From Hirsutella rhossiliensis (taxonomy: Eukaryota; Ascomycota; Sordariomycetes; Hypocreales; Ophiocordycipitaceae), in the NCBI RefSeq assembly GCF_020360975.1, contig NW_025408668.1, forward strand, positions 62,001-126,000: 64,000 nt of DNA, read 5' to 3'. The translations under genes were made by a program, and so were the position numbers. The notes beneath the pieces were generated by a model that made no database searches, was not told where the DNA came from, and saw only the letters and a program-made list of their open reading frames with translations. Shown one piece after another: positions 9,827 to 22,256 of this stretch (positions are counted from its first letter, which is position 1; each line of letters starts with the position of its first letter).

Positions 9827-12800
9827 TCACCTTCTCGTACGTGCCATTAGCTCCTCTCGTAGACTCTTAAGGCGGGCCTCTAAGGACAGCTTCTCTCGAA
9901 CGTCTTCTAGCCCTATTTGCTATAAAAAGACAGCTAGCTTCTGCTTCGGCAGGGGCTTCGTAAGACCGTCGGCTTTCATTAATGCCGTTAGAACCCAACG
10001 GACGGAAATAAGTCCCCTTTAGACCTCTTAGCGTAACCAATGCTAGTAGATATCGATATGCCGTAGCCGGGTCGACAGCTTGCTGTTTTCCTCCGTGAGT
10101 ATTCGTATAGTCTGCGTGTTATCGCATTCTATAGCTAACGGGGACGGAATTTGCAGTCGTAACGATATTAGTAGCCGGCTAAGGAAAATCGCTTCTTTTG
10201 ACGCTTCTGAAAGAGCTAGTAGCTCTGCCTCCGTGCTTAATGTAGTGACGGTAGCTTGTTTCGAAGCTCTCTAAGCAATGGTTCCTCTAAAAAGGGACAT
10301 GATATACCCGTGTGAGCTCTTTCTGTCTAAGGAATTGTCCGTAAAGGACGAATCGCTCGAATAGAGGAAGATTTCGGCAGCTAATTTCTTCCTTTCCTAC
10401 CCTCCTAGGCGCAGACTATATAATCTCGTTAAATAGAGATAAAGGATTGCTCTGTCTACCGCTTCTTGATGCCTAGGGCTAGGATTCTGGTTGTGCCTAG
10501 CTAGCCGGGAGACCGTAAAAGAGATATCCGGTCTAGTAGAAATAGCTGAAAAAAGCAGGGAGCCTACCTTCTGTTAATATTAGTGTTTCTCTTGCTCCCT
10601 AGCTTAAAAGAACGGATTAGGTAAAAGCTCTTCGTCTAATATAGGCGTAGAGGGAAGCTTCTTATCGAGGGAATTAGGGAGGAATTTATAAGCGACCTTA
10701 TCAATATAGGCGTCCTAAGCTAGATAGTCCGTTAGGACCTATTCCGAAGGATTCGTATCCCTAGGAACCACTTTAGCTCCCCTAGCCGGGTCATCTTATA
10801 CCTTTATTGCAGGCTATGTATAGCCTCCCTTGCAGCAGCTTCTTCCTCTTTTAGGTATGCCTAGATAATATCATCGACGTAGAAGAAGACCGTGATTTTA
10901 CCCTTCTGCATTATACACGGTTCCTATAGGACTTTCTTAAAGCCTAGGGCTTCGAGGGAACCTGTTAAATGCTGTTGCCAAAGAAGGGGTGATCTTCGTA
11001 GTCCGTATAGAGCTTTCCTAAGCCGTAGAACCTTTCCTAGCTATTGGAAGCCTGGTGGAAGGCGTATATAGACAACTTCTTCTTCTTCCTCGAGTAGACA
11101 GTTAACAAAGGCGTTAACTGCATCCATCTATTCGAGCTCGAGGTCGAATTCTGCTGCTATAGCCATAAGGGTCCGAAAAGACATCCCTGCTAGGGTGGTT
11201 GCCCTAGTAGGTAGATCCCCTTTTTCCTGCTGGTTCCCGCAGACAACTAGCCGGGCCTTGCACTTTTAAAGGAAGCCGTGTTTATCAGTCTTATAGATAA
11301 AGACCCACTTGCAGCCAAGGACCTATTTTCCTCTTGCTTTTTCCTTAAGGACCTCTTCGAAAGACCCCATCTCTTCGTGTGAGGCTAGGTGGTCTTTCTA
11401 GGCCTGGAAAAACTGGTCTCTAAAGGGGTGTCTTTCTAGCTGCTTCTGGTTTGCTGGTGGGTCCGGGAGGTCTCTTTTATGTACCTTCCTTGCTGATACT
11501 GGCTTAAAAAGCCGGCCTGCTGTGAACGCTCCGTGGGAACCGTCTTCTATCGGCGTTGGGTAGAAGTCGGAAAAACGATCGAAATAGGGGAGAGGTTGGT
11601 CTTCTTTAGTATCCGTATCGGGCCCTATACCTTCCTTTGCTTCTCGAAGTAGGGATAAAAAGGCAGCCGGGTAATCCTTCGAGAGAGGTGCCTTTCCTAC
11701 CCCCTTAGGGGTCGAGACGGGAAGACTGACTAAAAAAGCTGCTTTTAGATCTTCTTCTTGTTCCGTAAGAGGAGGCGTAGGGAGGTAGGCGTATTCTAGC
11801 TCTACCGCTTTCCTATAGTCTCCTTCTTCGTCTAGATCATCTAATCTAGTAGCTTTCTCTTCTTCTTCTTCTTCGAAGTCGGCGTTATCCTCGACTACTT
11901 CGACGTCGGTTTCTTCTTCCGTTTCCTCGTCTAGGACCTCTTCTTAAGACTGTTAGGAAGGGGGGATTTAGATCTTCTAAATTAGCTGACGTTGTAAGTG
12001 TAAGAGGGGCTATTGATCCCTCTTTCCGTCGAAGAAGCTAAATTCGTCGAAAATCATATCCCTAGTCGAAATAACCTTCCGTAGAAGAGGAATCTAGATC
12101 CGGAAGATATTCGTAGAATTGTACCCGACGAGGTAACCAACAAAGGCTCTAGAATCAAGCTTTCTTTTCTTCTTCCTTTTTAGCTGTGCATCGGCAGTCA
12201 TAGCGTATGCCTTGCAGCCGTAGGCACGAAGGTGGGCTAGCGAGGCCCTCTTCTTCGTAAAGAGCTCGTATAGGGATTTCTAGTCTGTTCCTTGGGTAGT
12301 CCCTCTAGGGTCCTTATAGTCCCTTAGGCTCCTAGGGTCCCTTGGGGTCCGGTTCCGAAGGTAACAGGCGGTCTCAACGACTTCCCTCCAAAGGTCGTGT
12401 GGAAGCCTTGCAGCAAGTCTCATTATACGGGCCCTTTCTATCACAGCACCCCCTAATCTTTCTGCCCCTCCGTTCTGGGCCTGGGTATTCGGTGCTAACG
12501 GGAGGGGTAAAATGCCCCTTTTTCGAAGCCAATTTAAGATATCCTTCGTAAATAGCTCTCCGTTAGACCGTATCTTCTTTACCTCGTAGCCAAAGTGGGA
12601 TTTTATCTAGTTAACGAAGTCCCGGAGGGCAGACCAGTTATACTTGCTTAGGTAGGTCCGTAAGAAATAGGGGAAAACCATCCCTAAAAAGGCGTCTATA
12701 AAAAACATTACCTTGACGAAGCTTTCCTGATCCCTAGAGACGTCGGTCTAGTCGACCTAAATTTCCTCACACGGCTGGTCCGGCCGTATAGGCGTTCGTC

Positions 12801-14767
12801 TGGAAATTCGTCTCCTGGTCTTCCCTTGGCCGCAATATTCGCATTCGACGGTCTTTGGTCCCCTTATTCGTACGCCCTGTTGTTGTCCTAGCTTATGTAA
12901 AGCTAAGGGGCCCGGGTGACCAAGTCGTGCGTGCTAAAGAATGCCGTCTCCTTGGGCTGCCGGAAGAGGGTCCTTTGTGGTAGACCTATTCCTCCTAGCA
13001 GGGAAAGCTGACTTCTCGAGTGGTTCCTTCCTAAGGATAGGTCGGAATTCGAGAATAAATTGACCGAATTTTTCCTCGATAAGCCTAATAGTCTGATTCT
13101 TCTAGACTAGCCTCGTAGGCTTAGACGTTATATCCTAGAAGATTCCTTCCTCTCGAAGAAGGCGGAAGGAAATTAGGCTCGTTGAAAATCGAGGGCAAAA
13201 AGCTACCCTTTTTCTTCGAAGAATTCGTATAGATCCGTTAGGTAATTTCATTGTAAAATTTACCCTTCCGTATCCCTCTATCCGTACGGTTGATTCCCCG
13301 GCAATAAGATATTCCTTTCGTGCCTTCTTAAAGGACCGGAATCGTGAGAGTGTATTGCATATATCGAGGGAAGCACTAGAGTCAAGGATAGCTGATTTTT
13401 GTAGGGGATAATCGGAGGGCTAACGGTTGGTCTTGGCCTTGTTGATCCGTAGGGAGACGAAGGCCGGATTTGCTATACCAACGATTTTCCTCGAATTTGC
13501 GGTAGCGGCGTTAGTTGCTATTTCTTAGCAACCCGAATCTCGTTTATCTTCTTCTGCAACGAGGGGTCCTCCTTAAGAGACTGTTGTACTGTTTCTCGTA
13601 GCCTCTTTGAAGGGTTGATTCCTTCGGGTCGGTTTTCCTCGAAGACCTGCCAGCAGTCCTCTAGCCGATGGGGCTTTTTGCACGCTTGGCAGGTAGGTCG
13701 ATTCCTCCTCGTACGTTGTTTCTTCGAGGAATCCTCGTCCCGGTCCGGAAGGTCTGCTTGAAAACCCCTTTTACCCCTTGTTGCTGATTTTGACGAAGAG
13801 GTTCGATTTCGACTAGTTCCCTGATTTTTCGACTAACGGACTAAAAGGTCCATTGGGGGACTAGTCGGGCCGGTCTGACTGACGGGACCGGGGCCGGGCC
13901 CGGAGCAAGATGCGTAGCCGGGGCCGGGGCCGCAGCTGCAGTTAACGACGGCGTTGAGGCTCTTGAGGGAGGAGGAGCCGTAGGAGCAACAGCCGCAGCA
14001 GTAGCAGCAGCGGGAGCCGTAGCAACAGGGGCTGTAGGTCGAACCGTCTAGGTCGAGTGCTGGCCTCGAAGGAATAAGACTGCTTGTTGTTGTACTCTAG
14101 TAGCTTCTTCGTCTAGTTCCCGGCTAGCCTCTCGAAAGATAGTCGAGTAACCGTCACTAATAGGCTTTATTAGCAGAGATATATCCCGTAGCTACTAGCC
14201 GGAAAGAGCTTCTATGAGGAAGTATTGGTTAGCTTCCTCGAGGATTTCTTCCTACTTAGCTAGCCACGAAGAAGCTAGCAGGTTCCTAGCAGAAAAGGCT
14301 CCTAGGTGGGCCGTATAGGTCTTCCTAATACGGTCAGTTATATAACCTCTCGAGGGAGCTGTCGAGGTCTCGAGCTTTAAAAGCCACTGCCTAGGAGTCT
14401 CTTCCTCTCGAAGAGAGATTAGCTTTGCGGCACTAACGGATTCCGTTATCGCCGTACGAGCAGCCGTTAGTAGCTTTGTCTCGTAAAGGTATTCCTTTCG
14501 GTGACTCTCGTAGTCGCCTAAGGCAGCAGAAAAAGCTCTCTATTATATAGAGGTTAGCTCGGAGAAGAGGGTAGCTCCCTCTGCAAAATCCGTTGCCCTA
14601 GGACGAAGAGGGGGCTCAAGAGGGTCCTGCTTATCAGAGAAGACCAAATTGTGGATGGTTCTGTCTATACGAGCCCGTAGCTCTTTTACCCACTTATCCC
14701 AATCTTAGGGCTCTGCAAGAATCGTCCTACGGACCGTCGGGACGGCAGAGGAGTCGATTTTCGTTAT
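9827..14767 (-). pseudogene. C1 copia gag-pol polyprotein, disabled
   Basis: The minus-strand polyprotein is about 1647 codons. In order: gag with an Ala/Pro-rich tract (~13970-14040) and a C-x2-C-x3-H-x4-C knuckle (13653-13691); GAG-pre-integrase; integrase core (~12050-12800); RT (~10600-11500) with Y-V-D-D at 10870-10881; RNase H (~9950-10330) with the copia C-D-N-T-Q and L-S-T-E-A-E signatures. It ends with TGA at 9827-9829, and the start is ATA at 14765-14767 in place of ATG. Damage: the second integrase Asp is Asn (GTT at 12562-12564 on plus), and there are in-frame TAG/TAA at several Q/W codons. It is therefore not autonomous now. A gag/pol frameshift was not excluded. Confidence 0.9.
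13884..13935 (+). other. GC-rich, G-run-rich tract in C1 gag
   Basis: Repeated ggggccggg-type runs with at least four G3-G4 runs in about 50 bp on the plus strand (C-rich in the sense transcript). The tract is retained in C2 near 55588-55650 because it lacks CpA/TpG sites. It could form a G-quadruplex; this is inference. Confidence 0.5.
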
Positions 14768-14901
14768 CGTTGCGAAAGAAGAGGGGGGCAGAAAAGTCGG
14801 TTAAAAATCGGCTTTTCTAGTAAGAGGGGTAAAAGGAAGCCACGAGGGATATAAGAAAGGTGCCTTTTGCAGCAGCCGGAAGGTATAGGAATACTATTCC
14901 T

Positions 14902-14915
14902 CCCGGGCTCATAAC
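14902..14915 (-). promoter_or_regulatory. C1 primer-binding site, initiator tRNA-Met anticodon loop (half-tRNA)
   Basis: Directly next to the 5' LTR (14916), the plus strand reads gggctcataac. That is the known anticodon stem-loop segment of fungal initiator tRNA-Met, so the sense-strand site GTTATGAGCCC pairs with an internally cut tRNA half, as in Ty5 and Drosophila copia (hemiviruses). The C2 counterpart at 56632-56642 is the same site after transitions. Confidence 0.85.
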
Positions 14916-15401
14916 TCTCGCGTAGAGAGATGCGAGAAGTGCATGAAAATGCACGAAGGTGAAATTAGAAGTAAGGGGTCGGATAGGCAGGGCAGAGAGA
15001 TTTGATTCTTACGGGAGCAGCAATTGCGGTAGGGGAATAATTGTTGTATTTGCCTTAATTATCCTTCTTTCCTCTATCCAACGCCCCTCTTTATACCCTT
15101 CTAGCATCTCAATTAACAAAGAAGATCCTGCTTAAAGAAGCTACTAATGTCCTTTCGACTACCGAGCTTTTTGCCGGTTTTTCCCCTCCTTTCTAGCCGT
15201 TGCCGGCACATCCGTCTTATCTCTCGCTACCTCCATAGGAAGCCATCGCCACTTCTGCTTCCCCTTATGCCCCTACCCTCCTTTCTGCACCTCTTTTCAG
15301 CTCCTTCTTCCTTCTTCTACACCGGGTGTTTTTAGCTTCCTTGGTCCCTCTTGCTAAGGGATATCTTCGAGAACTGCGAAATCAGGCCACGCTTCGCGAC
15401 A
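14916..15401 (-). repeat. C1 right LTR (5' LTR)
   Basis: 486 bp, same ends as the left LTR, followed by TSD actac (15402-15406). It drives minus-strand transcription. Confidence 0.95.
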
Positions 15402-15499
15402 ACTACTACCTTAGCCGCTATATATAAATATACCTTTATCGCGCGTATATATATTCCCTATTTCGTCCTTTTTATCCCTTAGGATATACTACTAATAGT

Positions 15500-16171
15500 A
15501 TATCTAGTCGCGTATTAAAGGATCGTTCTCGTAAGACCCTTAAGTATATTTATTTAGCTAAGTCTATTAATCGTCTTAGTTTTAACGTTATATTTTATTC
15601 TTTTTATTCGTCGCGCGGCTTCCGCTATAAAATACTAGAGAAATCTTCTAAGTATGCTAAATATATACGGTAGGGTCGTTCCTATAATATATCGGGCGTA
15701 GCGATTAGCTCCTATAGGTAACTTCGTTGTCTTACTTATTATTTATAGCTAATATATTTCTTAGTATCCTAAATAAATTTAAAGTCCGATCGATTAAATA
15801 AAGAAGAAGAAATTACTAAGAAGCGAATATTAAAAGCTTAAGCCGACCTAAATAAAGCCTTAGCCCGTTTAGCGCGGTTTTATCGTTAAAAGCGCTAGCT
15901 AAAGATAAAGGGTACTAAGATAGTCTATTAGGGCCTTCGTTCCTTAAATAACCTTAACGAGGCTAAGCGCTAAGAATCTAAAGCGGTAGTCGATATTTAG
16001 TCTATAGGTAGATTTAATATAATTAATTAGAATACTATTAGTTCGTTAAGCGATTTTACAATACCTAGGGTAGATTTTACTAATAGAACTATCGAAGTAG
16101 AGAACTATAGTAGGTTAAGTGCTTAAGTAGTTCCTAGGTATTTTCCTCTAGTCTATATCCCTTCTACTTAA
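15500..16171 (+). pseudogene. B antisense Cys-rich ORF
   Basis: The plus-strand frame of 224 codons (stop included) is antisense to B pol and lies just inside the 3' LTR; C1 sits between LTR and ORF. It starts at ATA 15500-15502 after a TATA-like stretch (~15419-15430) and a pyrimidine leader. Tyr codons at positions 36, 43, 52, 55 and 62 mark former Cys codons; 52/55/62 give C-x2-C-x3-G-R-x-C. A basic, helix-prone segment follows (about codons 100-150, rich in Lys, Arg, Leu, Ala), then an acidic-polar C-terminus. Stops are TAA/TAG only. The organisation matches the A antisense ORF. I recall similar unnamed proteins in ascomycete genomes; function unknown, DNA/RNA binding possible. Confidence 0.6.
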
Positions 16172-16229
16172 TAAGGTATTCCTATTATTAACCTTATTTT
16201 CTTATATCTAGTATTTATTTTACTTTATA

Positions 16230-19200
16230 TTCTTAATCGTTATTAACTTTAATTTTATCCTATAGTTTAGCGTTTTATAGTACTAGTTCTAATAATAAGA
16301 TATAAAGTATCGGGTATATTTATATTATCGTTAGTAGCGAAAGTTTATAGTTAACTTTTAAAATAGTTTTCTTAACCTTAAACGGTCTAAGTTTCTTAAA
16401 ATCTAATTTATTACTTAGTTATTTTATTTTAATATTTTATTATATAAGGTAGACTATATCTCCCTTTTAAAAGATTAGTCCCTATAATCTTTTCCGATTA
16501 TAGTAAGTAGATATTTATTCTCTAACGAATTAAAGTTCTTATTATATTTCTTTATATAATTTTTATAGCTAATCTACTTATAGTATCGCTCGTTCTACTT
16601 ATAGTCCTTATTAAGTAACCTTAAATACTTTTAGGTTATATCCGTAATTAGTATATACTAGTAAGAGCTTAGTTATTTCTATAACTAAGCTATTATAAGC
16701 TAGTTACGCTATTAATAGCTATTTAACTTAATTGTTTTATTTATAGCTAATATAGTATTATAGATATTATTTAAGCGTTTAGTTAAGTCGTTCTATTTAT
16801 CTATCTATTTATAGGTAATAAGCTATACTAAGCTTATATTTCGTCCCTAATTATACTATAAGAGCTTACTAAAACTTAGCTATAAATATACTTCCTTTAT
16901 TAAAGATAATCTTATTTAGTAGTCTATAATTACTAATAATTATTTATAGGAATATATATACTAGCTCTTTTATATTACTTACTTCTTTATATAGTAAAAA
17001 TTACCTATACTTTATTAATCTATTAGTAATAACGAATATACTATTATACTTAATATTAGTTATAGGTTCTTTTAATAGTAATAGCTTTATAATATAGTTA
17101 AAAGCTATTAAATCCTATTATTTCTTTAGTACTAGTAGCGGTTATAATTCTCTATATAGTTTATATTATTTAGCTTTACTTTATATATAAAGTTTATATT
17201 CTTTAATAACTTATCGTACTACTTCCTTAAGCTATAGGAAGTTATATTATCGTTTAATCTATTTTATTATTCTTTAGATTCCTTAGTATCTATATATTAA
17301 ATATTTATATATATCTTATATAACTTTATCTTATAATTCTAGTAGTACCTAGATTTTATTTTTATATATTAGAACTTCTAAATATTCTATATTATATCTA
17401 TTTAATACTTTATATTCTTTTATTTATTTTAGGATCTTTTAGTATATCGAGTCGTTAAGTTATACTTTAAATATTACGTTTAGCTATCGTTACTAGTAGT
17501 TCCTATTTTCGTTAATTTCTAGGAGCTATCCTTTTAGTATAAGTACCCCTATATCGTAGTCGCTTTATTAACTAAAGGTATTAGCTCGACCGTTTTCTAT
17601 TCTTTTTCTATAGATTATTTTATAGTCGAATTCTAATAAGTATTCGGCCTATTAAATCTATCGTCCGTTTAACTATTACGTTATTATAAAATATAAGATA
17701 TTCTTATAATCTATATAGACCTTAACTTTATACTTACTTTTAAGAAGGTAGTATTAAAATTCTTTAAAAGCTTAAATAATTATAGGGAATTCTTTATCGT
17801 AGATAGGGTAATTAAGTTCTATAGTATATAGCTTTTTTAAGTAGAATATAATTAGTTATAGTCTTCCTTTATTATCCTTTTATTTAATTTATACTCTTAA
17901 AGTAAAGTTTAATATATTAGTTTTAAGTTCGATTTATTATTTTAAATTAAAGGCAGTTAAGACTAGTTCTTATATAATTATAGTTTTAATATATTTAAAA
18001 GCTTTATTAGCTTTATCGTCCTATATAAATTCTTTTTCCTTTTTTATTAAGTCGTATAGTAATACTATAATCTTTCCGAAATCTTTAATAAATCGTTAGT
18101 AGTAATTTATAAATCCTAGGAAACTTTATATATCCTTAACGTTCTTTAGCGTTAGCTATTCTTTAACTAAGTTAATCTTATCTAGTTATATTTATATCTC
18201 TCTTAGTAAGATCGTATATCTAAGGAAGTTTACTTCCTATATATAGAACTTACCTTTCTTTAGTTTAACTAATAACTTTATATTTTAAAGTACGCGGAGC
18301 ACCTTATAGATATATTCCTTATATTCTTCTAAGGTATCTAAGAAGATTAGGATATTATCTAAGTATATTACTATAAAGATATCTAAGTATTTATATAGGA
18401 TATTATTAATTATCTATTAAAAGGTAGCTAGTATATTTATAAGTTTAAATAGTATTACTAGATATTTAAATAGTCTAAATTTCGTTTTAAAGGCTATTAT
18501 ATATTTATATCCCTTCTTTATATATATTAAGTTATAGGCGCCTTTAAGATTAAGGGCTATAAACTATTTTTTACTATATAGTTAATCTTATAGTTTTAAT
18601 ATAAGCGGTAATAGTATTTAGTCCTTTATTATAATATCGTTTAAGCGCCTATAGTTAATAACTAGTTATAGCTTACTATTTTTCTTTAAAATAAATATAA
18701 CTAGATAGCTTACTTTAAATATTAATATTTATATATATCCCTTTTATAGATTCTTATTAAGGTAGTTATATAGCGTTTATAGTTACTTTTCGTTTAAGTT
18801 ATAAATTTTATAGAATGTTAGCGTTATTCTATCTTTAAGATAAATTTCGTAGTCTTATTAGCTATATTTAGGTAACCCTATCTTAAGTTCTTTTTTAAAG
18901 AGTTTATTATATTTCCGGTATTCTTAAGGGATATTCTTTATTCTATCTTATAGGCTTTATTCTTTCTTTTAAGAGCTAGTTTCTCTTAACTTAAGCTCTT
19001 TATTAATTTATTTAAGGTCTTTCCTTAAAGTAGTAATAACTCTTTAGATCTTTATATTATATCCTTTATTCTATTTATATTAGATACTAGGTTATATAGC
19101 TATATTATTTAGTATATAGGTCTTATTAGTCGATTTTATTATATTTATTAGTTTAGTTACTATTTTTATTTATATCGCTAAAGCCCGTAATAATTTACTT

Positions 19201-22150
19201 AAATAGTTATCCCTTTTATCTTATTTAGTAGCTAAATTATTATAAAATTTTACTTTCTCTTAAATCTACTAGTCCTAGAAACTTATATCTTTATTTTAAT
19301 ATAGCTAGCTAGTTCTCTAGTTAATTAATAGGTTGCTCTCCTATAGCTATAGAAGTCTTAATATAAGGTTTTATTCTTTAATATCTATAATATTAAAGTT
19401 AACTTATTTATTATAACCTTAGATATTAATATTAAGGTAATTAATCTCTATATTAATAATTCCGTTATTATAGTTAAAGGCCTCTCCTTTAATATTTATA
19501 AGTTTATATAGATCTTTCTTATATCTTTATATAAGTTAATAACGATTAATAACTTTAAGTAAAACGTAATTACCTATCGCGCTATAGTTTAAAAGTATAC
19601 GCGCGTAATATCCCGCGATTTAGATATCTAATACTATTTAGTTACTATAGCTTACCGTTACTATATATAGGGTCCTTAGATCTTATTATATCGTGCTAGT
19701 TTATAGCCCTTTTATAGATAGTATACCTTGTTTTTTACTTAGTCCTTATTCGTTTTATTTAGGTATTCTTCTTTAATTTATTATTAATATCGTTTCTTTA
19801 TATTTTCTTTATATAGTATTATATTAAGGCTTAAGAGACTAATTTCTTATAGCTATTTAAAGATTTATTATTTCTTAACGCTATATTATTTATATTATAC
19901 TACTTTATAGTTAATTATATACTATGCTTTATAATTTTATTTATTTTTATACTAAAGGTTAAGTTTTCGTTTTATATCTTTCTATTTTATATATAGTATT
20001 TTTATATTAATTCTCCCTTAGTTAAATACGGCCTATAGCCTTTATATATATTACTAATAATCTTTTAGTATACCGTTATATCGTTTATACTATACTTATA
20101 CTTTATTATATTTATAAACTCTATAGTTTAGGTATATATATTCGTTATAATCTTCTTTATTATATTTAACTTATTATATAAGTCTTTAAAAGATTAAGGG
20201 TTTAGATATCTTAAAGTAAGTAGCGTTATACTATTCTTTTATTTTAGCGTGTTTATAGATTTTATATATCTCTAAAAGATATCTTATTAATAAACTATAA
20301 TTATCGCGGTATTTAAGTAGTATACTATAATTAGGTTCTAATAATATAACTTAGTCGTTTAGGTAGCGTTAATTAATTTTCTAGTAGTTTAGTTCTATAC
20401 TTAAGTAGGGTTTTAAAAGTATTTATCCCTCGAACTTAACTAAGAAGGCGTTATATCGTGCTTTTATCTAAAAATATATTATATAATCTAGGTAGATATA
20501 TAATATCTATAAAATATACTTATAGTATTTATAAGTAAGTAGTATTTATAGATTATCTTTAAATTCTCCTTATAATTACTATTCTTATTATAGAGCTATA
20601 AAGGTATTAACTATAGCGATAGCTATAGCGTAGTTTCTTCTATATAGTACCGGTTAATATTAAATTAATATAGCTTATTAGTTTTCTATAAGAATTTAAA
20701 GCGTTTATTAGGTTCTAATTTTAAGTATTTCTTTAAATTCTTTAAAGTATAAAGCGTATTTTCTAATTATAGTATTCTCCCTTAGTAGTAAGGGTAGTAG
20801 TATAAGTTTATTCTTATCTTTTATTTCTCTAAGTATTTCTTATTTTTTAGAGGTTATATTATTAATACTTTATTATTCCTCTTTAAGTTATTATTTAAGT
20901 TTTATAAGTATAAGGGCTATATTTATATCTTCTTTATTATATTATTTATAAACTACCTATTATTATTATCGATTTTTATTTTATATATCTTCTTAGAATC
21001 GTTTAATATTTTTCTTAATCTAGTCTTAGAAGACTCCTTTAAGATAGGGGTATTCCGGTTCTATAAATTTAACTTATTTCTATATTTTAAGATCCCTTTA
21101 TTATATTATTATAAGGGTTTTCTTTAGTAGCTTTAGGAACTATCTAATACCGTTTTTATCGCTAAAGTATACTATATATTTATCGTCGTAGTATATAGTC
21201 TAACTAAGGAGTTTATACTTTAGTTCCTATTTATTAGTAGCGTTTAAGTATTTCTTACCTTCTAAAGCTAGTACCTAGTAAGTTTTCTTCTCTTTATAAG
21301 GTTATCTATATTCTTTAAAGTAATATCTAAGTTTCCTATAGTTTAAATACTTTCCTTTACTTTTCCATATTATATCTAGATCTATCCTACCTAGGTTAGT
21401 TATATAAGTATAGGTAATAGGAGTTTCGCGCTTCTTTTTATAGTTAGCGCGTTAGTTAAAGTTATTCTTATAGGAAGGGTTTTAGTTTCCTCTTCCTTAA
21501 TTCTTTTCTTAGTATCGCGTATACTATTTATCGTCGATTTATACTACTATAGTAATATAGTCTAAGAGGTTATTAGGTCGATTTTCCTTATAAAGCTTAT
21601 CCTTAACTTCTTCTTTAAGCCTATCGTAGAATCGTAATATAAGGGGTTCGTTGTCTTAATTAAGCTTTAAGGTAACTTAATAGAACTTTATAGTATAATC
21701 TAATACTAAGATCCTTTATCTAAGTTCTTAGAGTTTCTATTTAGCTTCTTATTCCTCGTTAGTTATTCTAAATACCTTTATAATAGCTTCTTTAAATCCT
21801 TAGAAACTAGTAAAGACTTTATCTATTTTATTATCTTATCGCGCTAGTTAGTTATCGAGAAAATCCCTTATAATAAGTTTAAACTAAGTAAGTACTATTT
21901 TAAATAAATAACTTCCTACGTAAAGTACCTTTTCGACTAGGTCTAAGAGTTTAGTAAGGTAAAACTAGTAATAAGCCTTAAGTTAGGTAAGAAAGTCTTA
22001 AAGTATACTATAAGTACTATTAAATAGTCCTAGCTATTTTAGTTTAACTATTTCTCTAAGGTCCTTAACTTATTTATTACCTCTTCCGTTCTTAAGTAAC
22101 TATACCTTATATCGAAGGGTAATAATCTCGCGTATTATATCCTAAAGCGA
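16230..22150 (-). pseudogene. B gypsy gag-pol remnant
   Basis: Minus strand. Gag lies at the right end (~21200-22150), protease about 19300-19650, RT about 18000-18950 with the Y-L-D-x-I loop at 18354-18365, then the gypsy RT/RNase H linker motif (S-F-L-G-F-x-N-Y-Y), RNase H, integrase, and an integrase C-terminal G-D-x-V-Y-L segment near 16400-16480 ending at about 16230. The second catalytic Asp of the RT loop is Asn. Frames are full of TAA/TAG at Q/W positions. Gag limits are uncertain because I could not place a zinc knuckle. Confidence 0.85.
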
Positions 22151-22256
22151 TATAGTAGCTCTAGAGTTAGTTAATCTAGCTTACTATATAAGTATATTAA
22201 TAGTTACGATATTACTTAAAGTAATATAGTATTATACTAAATAAGAGCTTTTAATA

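Larger units (their letters stand above)
9057..15401 (-). mobile_element. C1: Ty1/copia LTR retrotransposon, lightly mutated
   Basis: 6345 bp with 486-bp LTRs and perfect TSD actac. Unlike the surroundings it is rich in CpA and TpG, so it is the youngest or least RIP-treated insertion here. Minus-strand gag-pol has copia order (integrase before RT), a zinc knuckle, Y-V-D-D and a copia RNase H. The primer site matches the initiator tRNA-Met anticodon loop. The second copy is C2 at 50768-57128. Confidence 0.95.

Noticed and set aside
10080..10274. 64-residue plus ORF
   Set aside because: Antisense shadow of the C1 RNase H domain, which has clear family signatures on minus.
12342..12551. 69-residue plus ORF
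   Set aside because: Antisense shadow of the C1 integrase.
14906..14916. Initiator tRNA-Met gene fragment
   Set aside because: Only the anticodon segment matches and it abuts the LTR, so it is a primer-binding site, not a tRNA gene.
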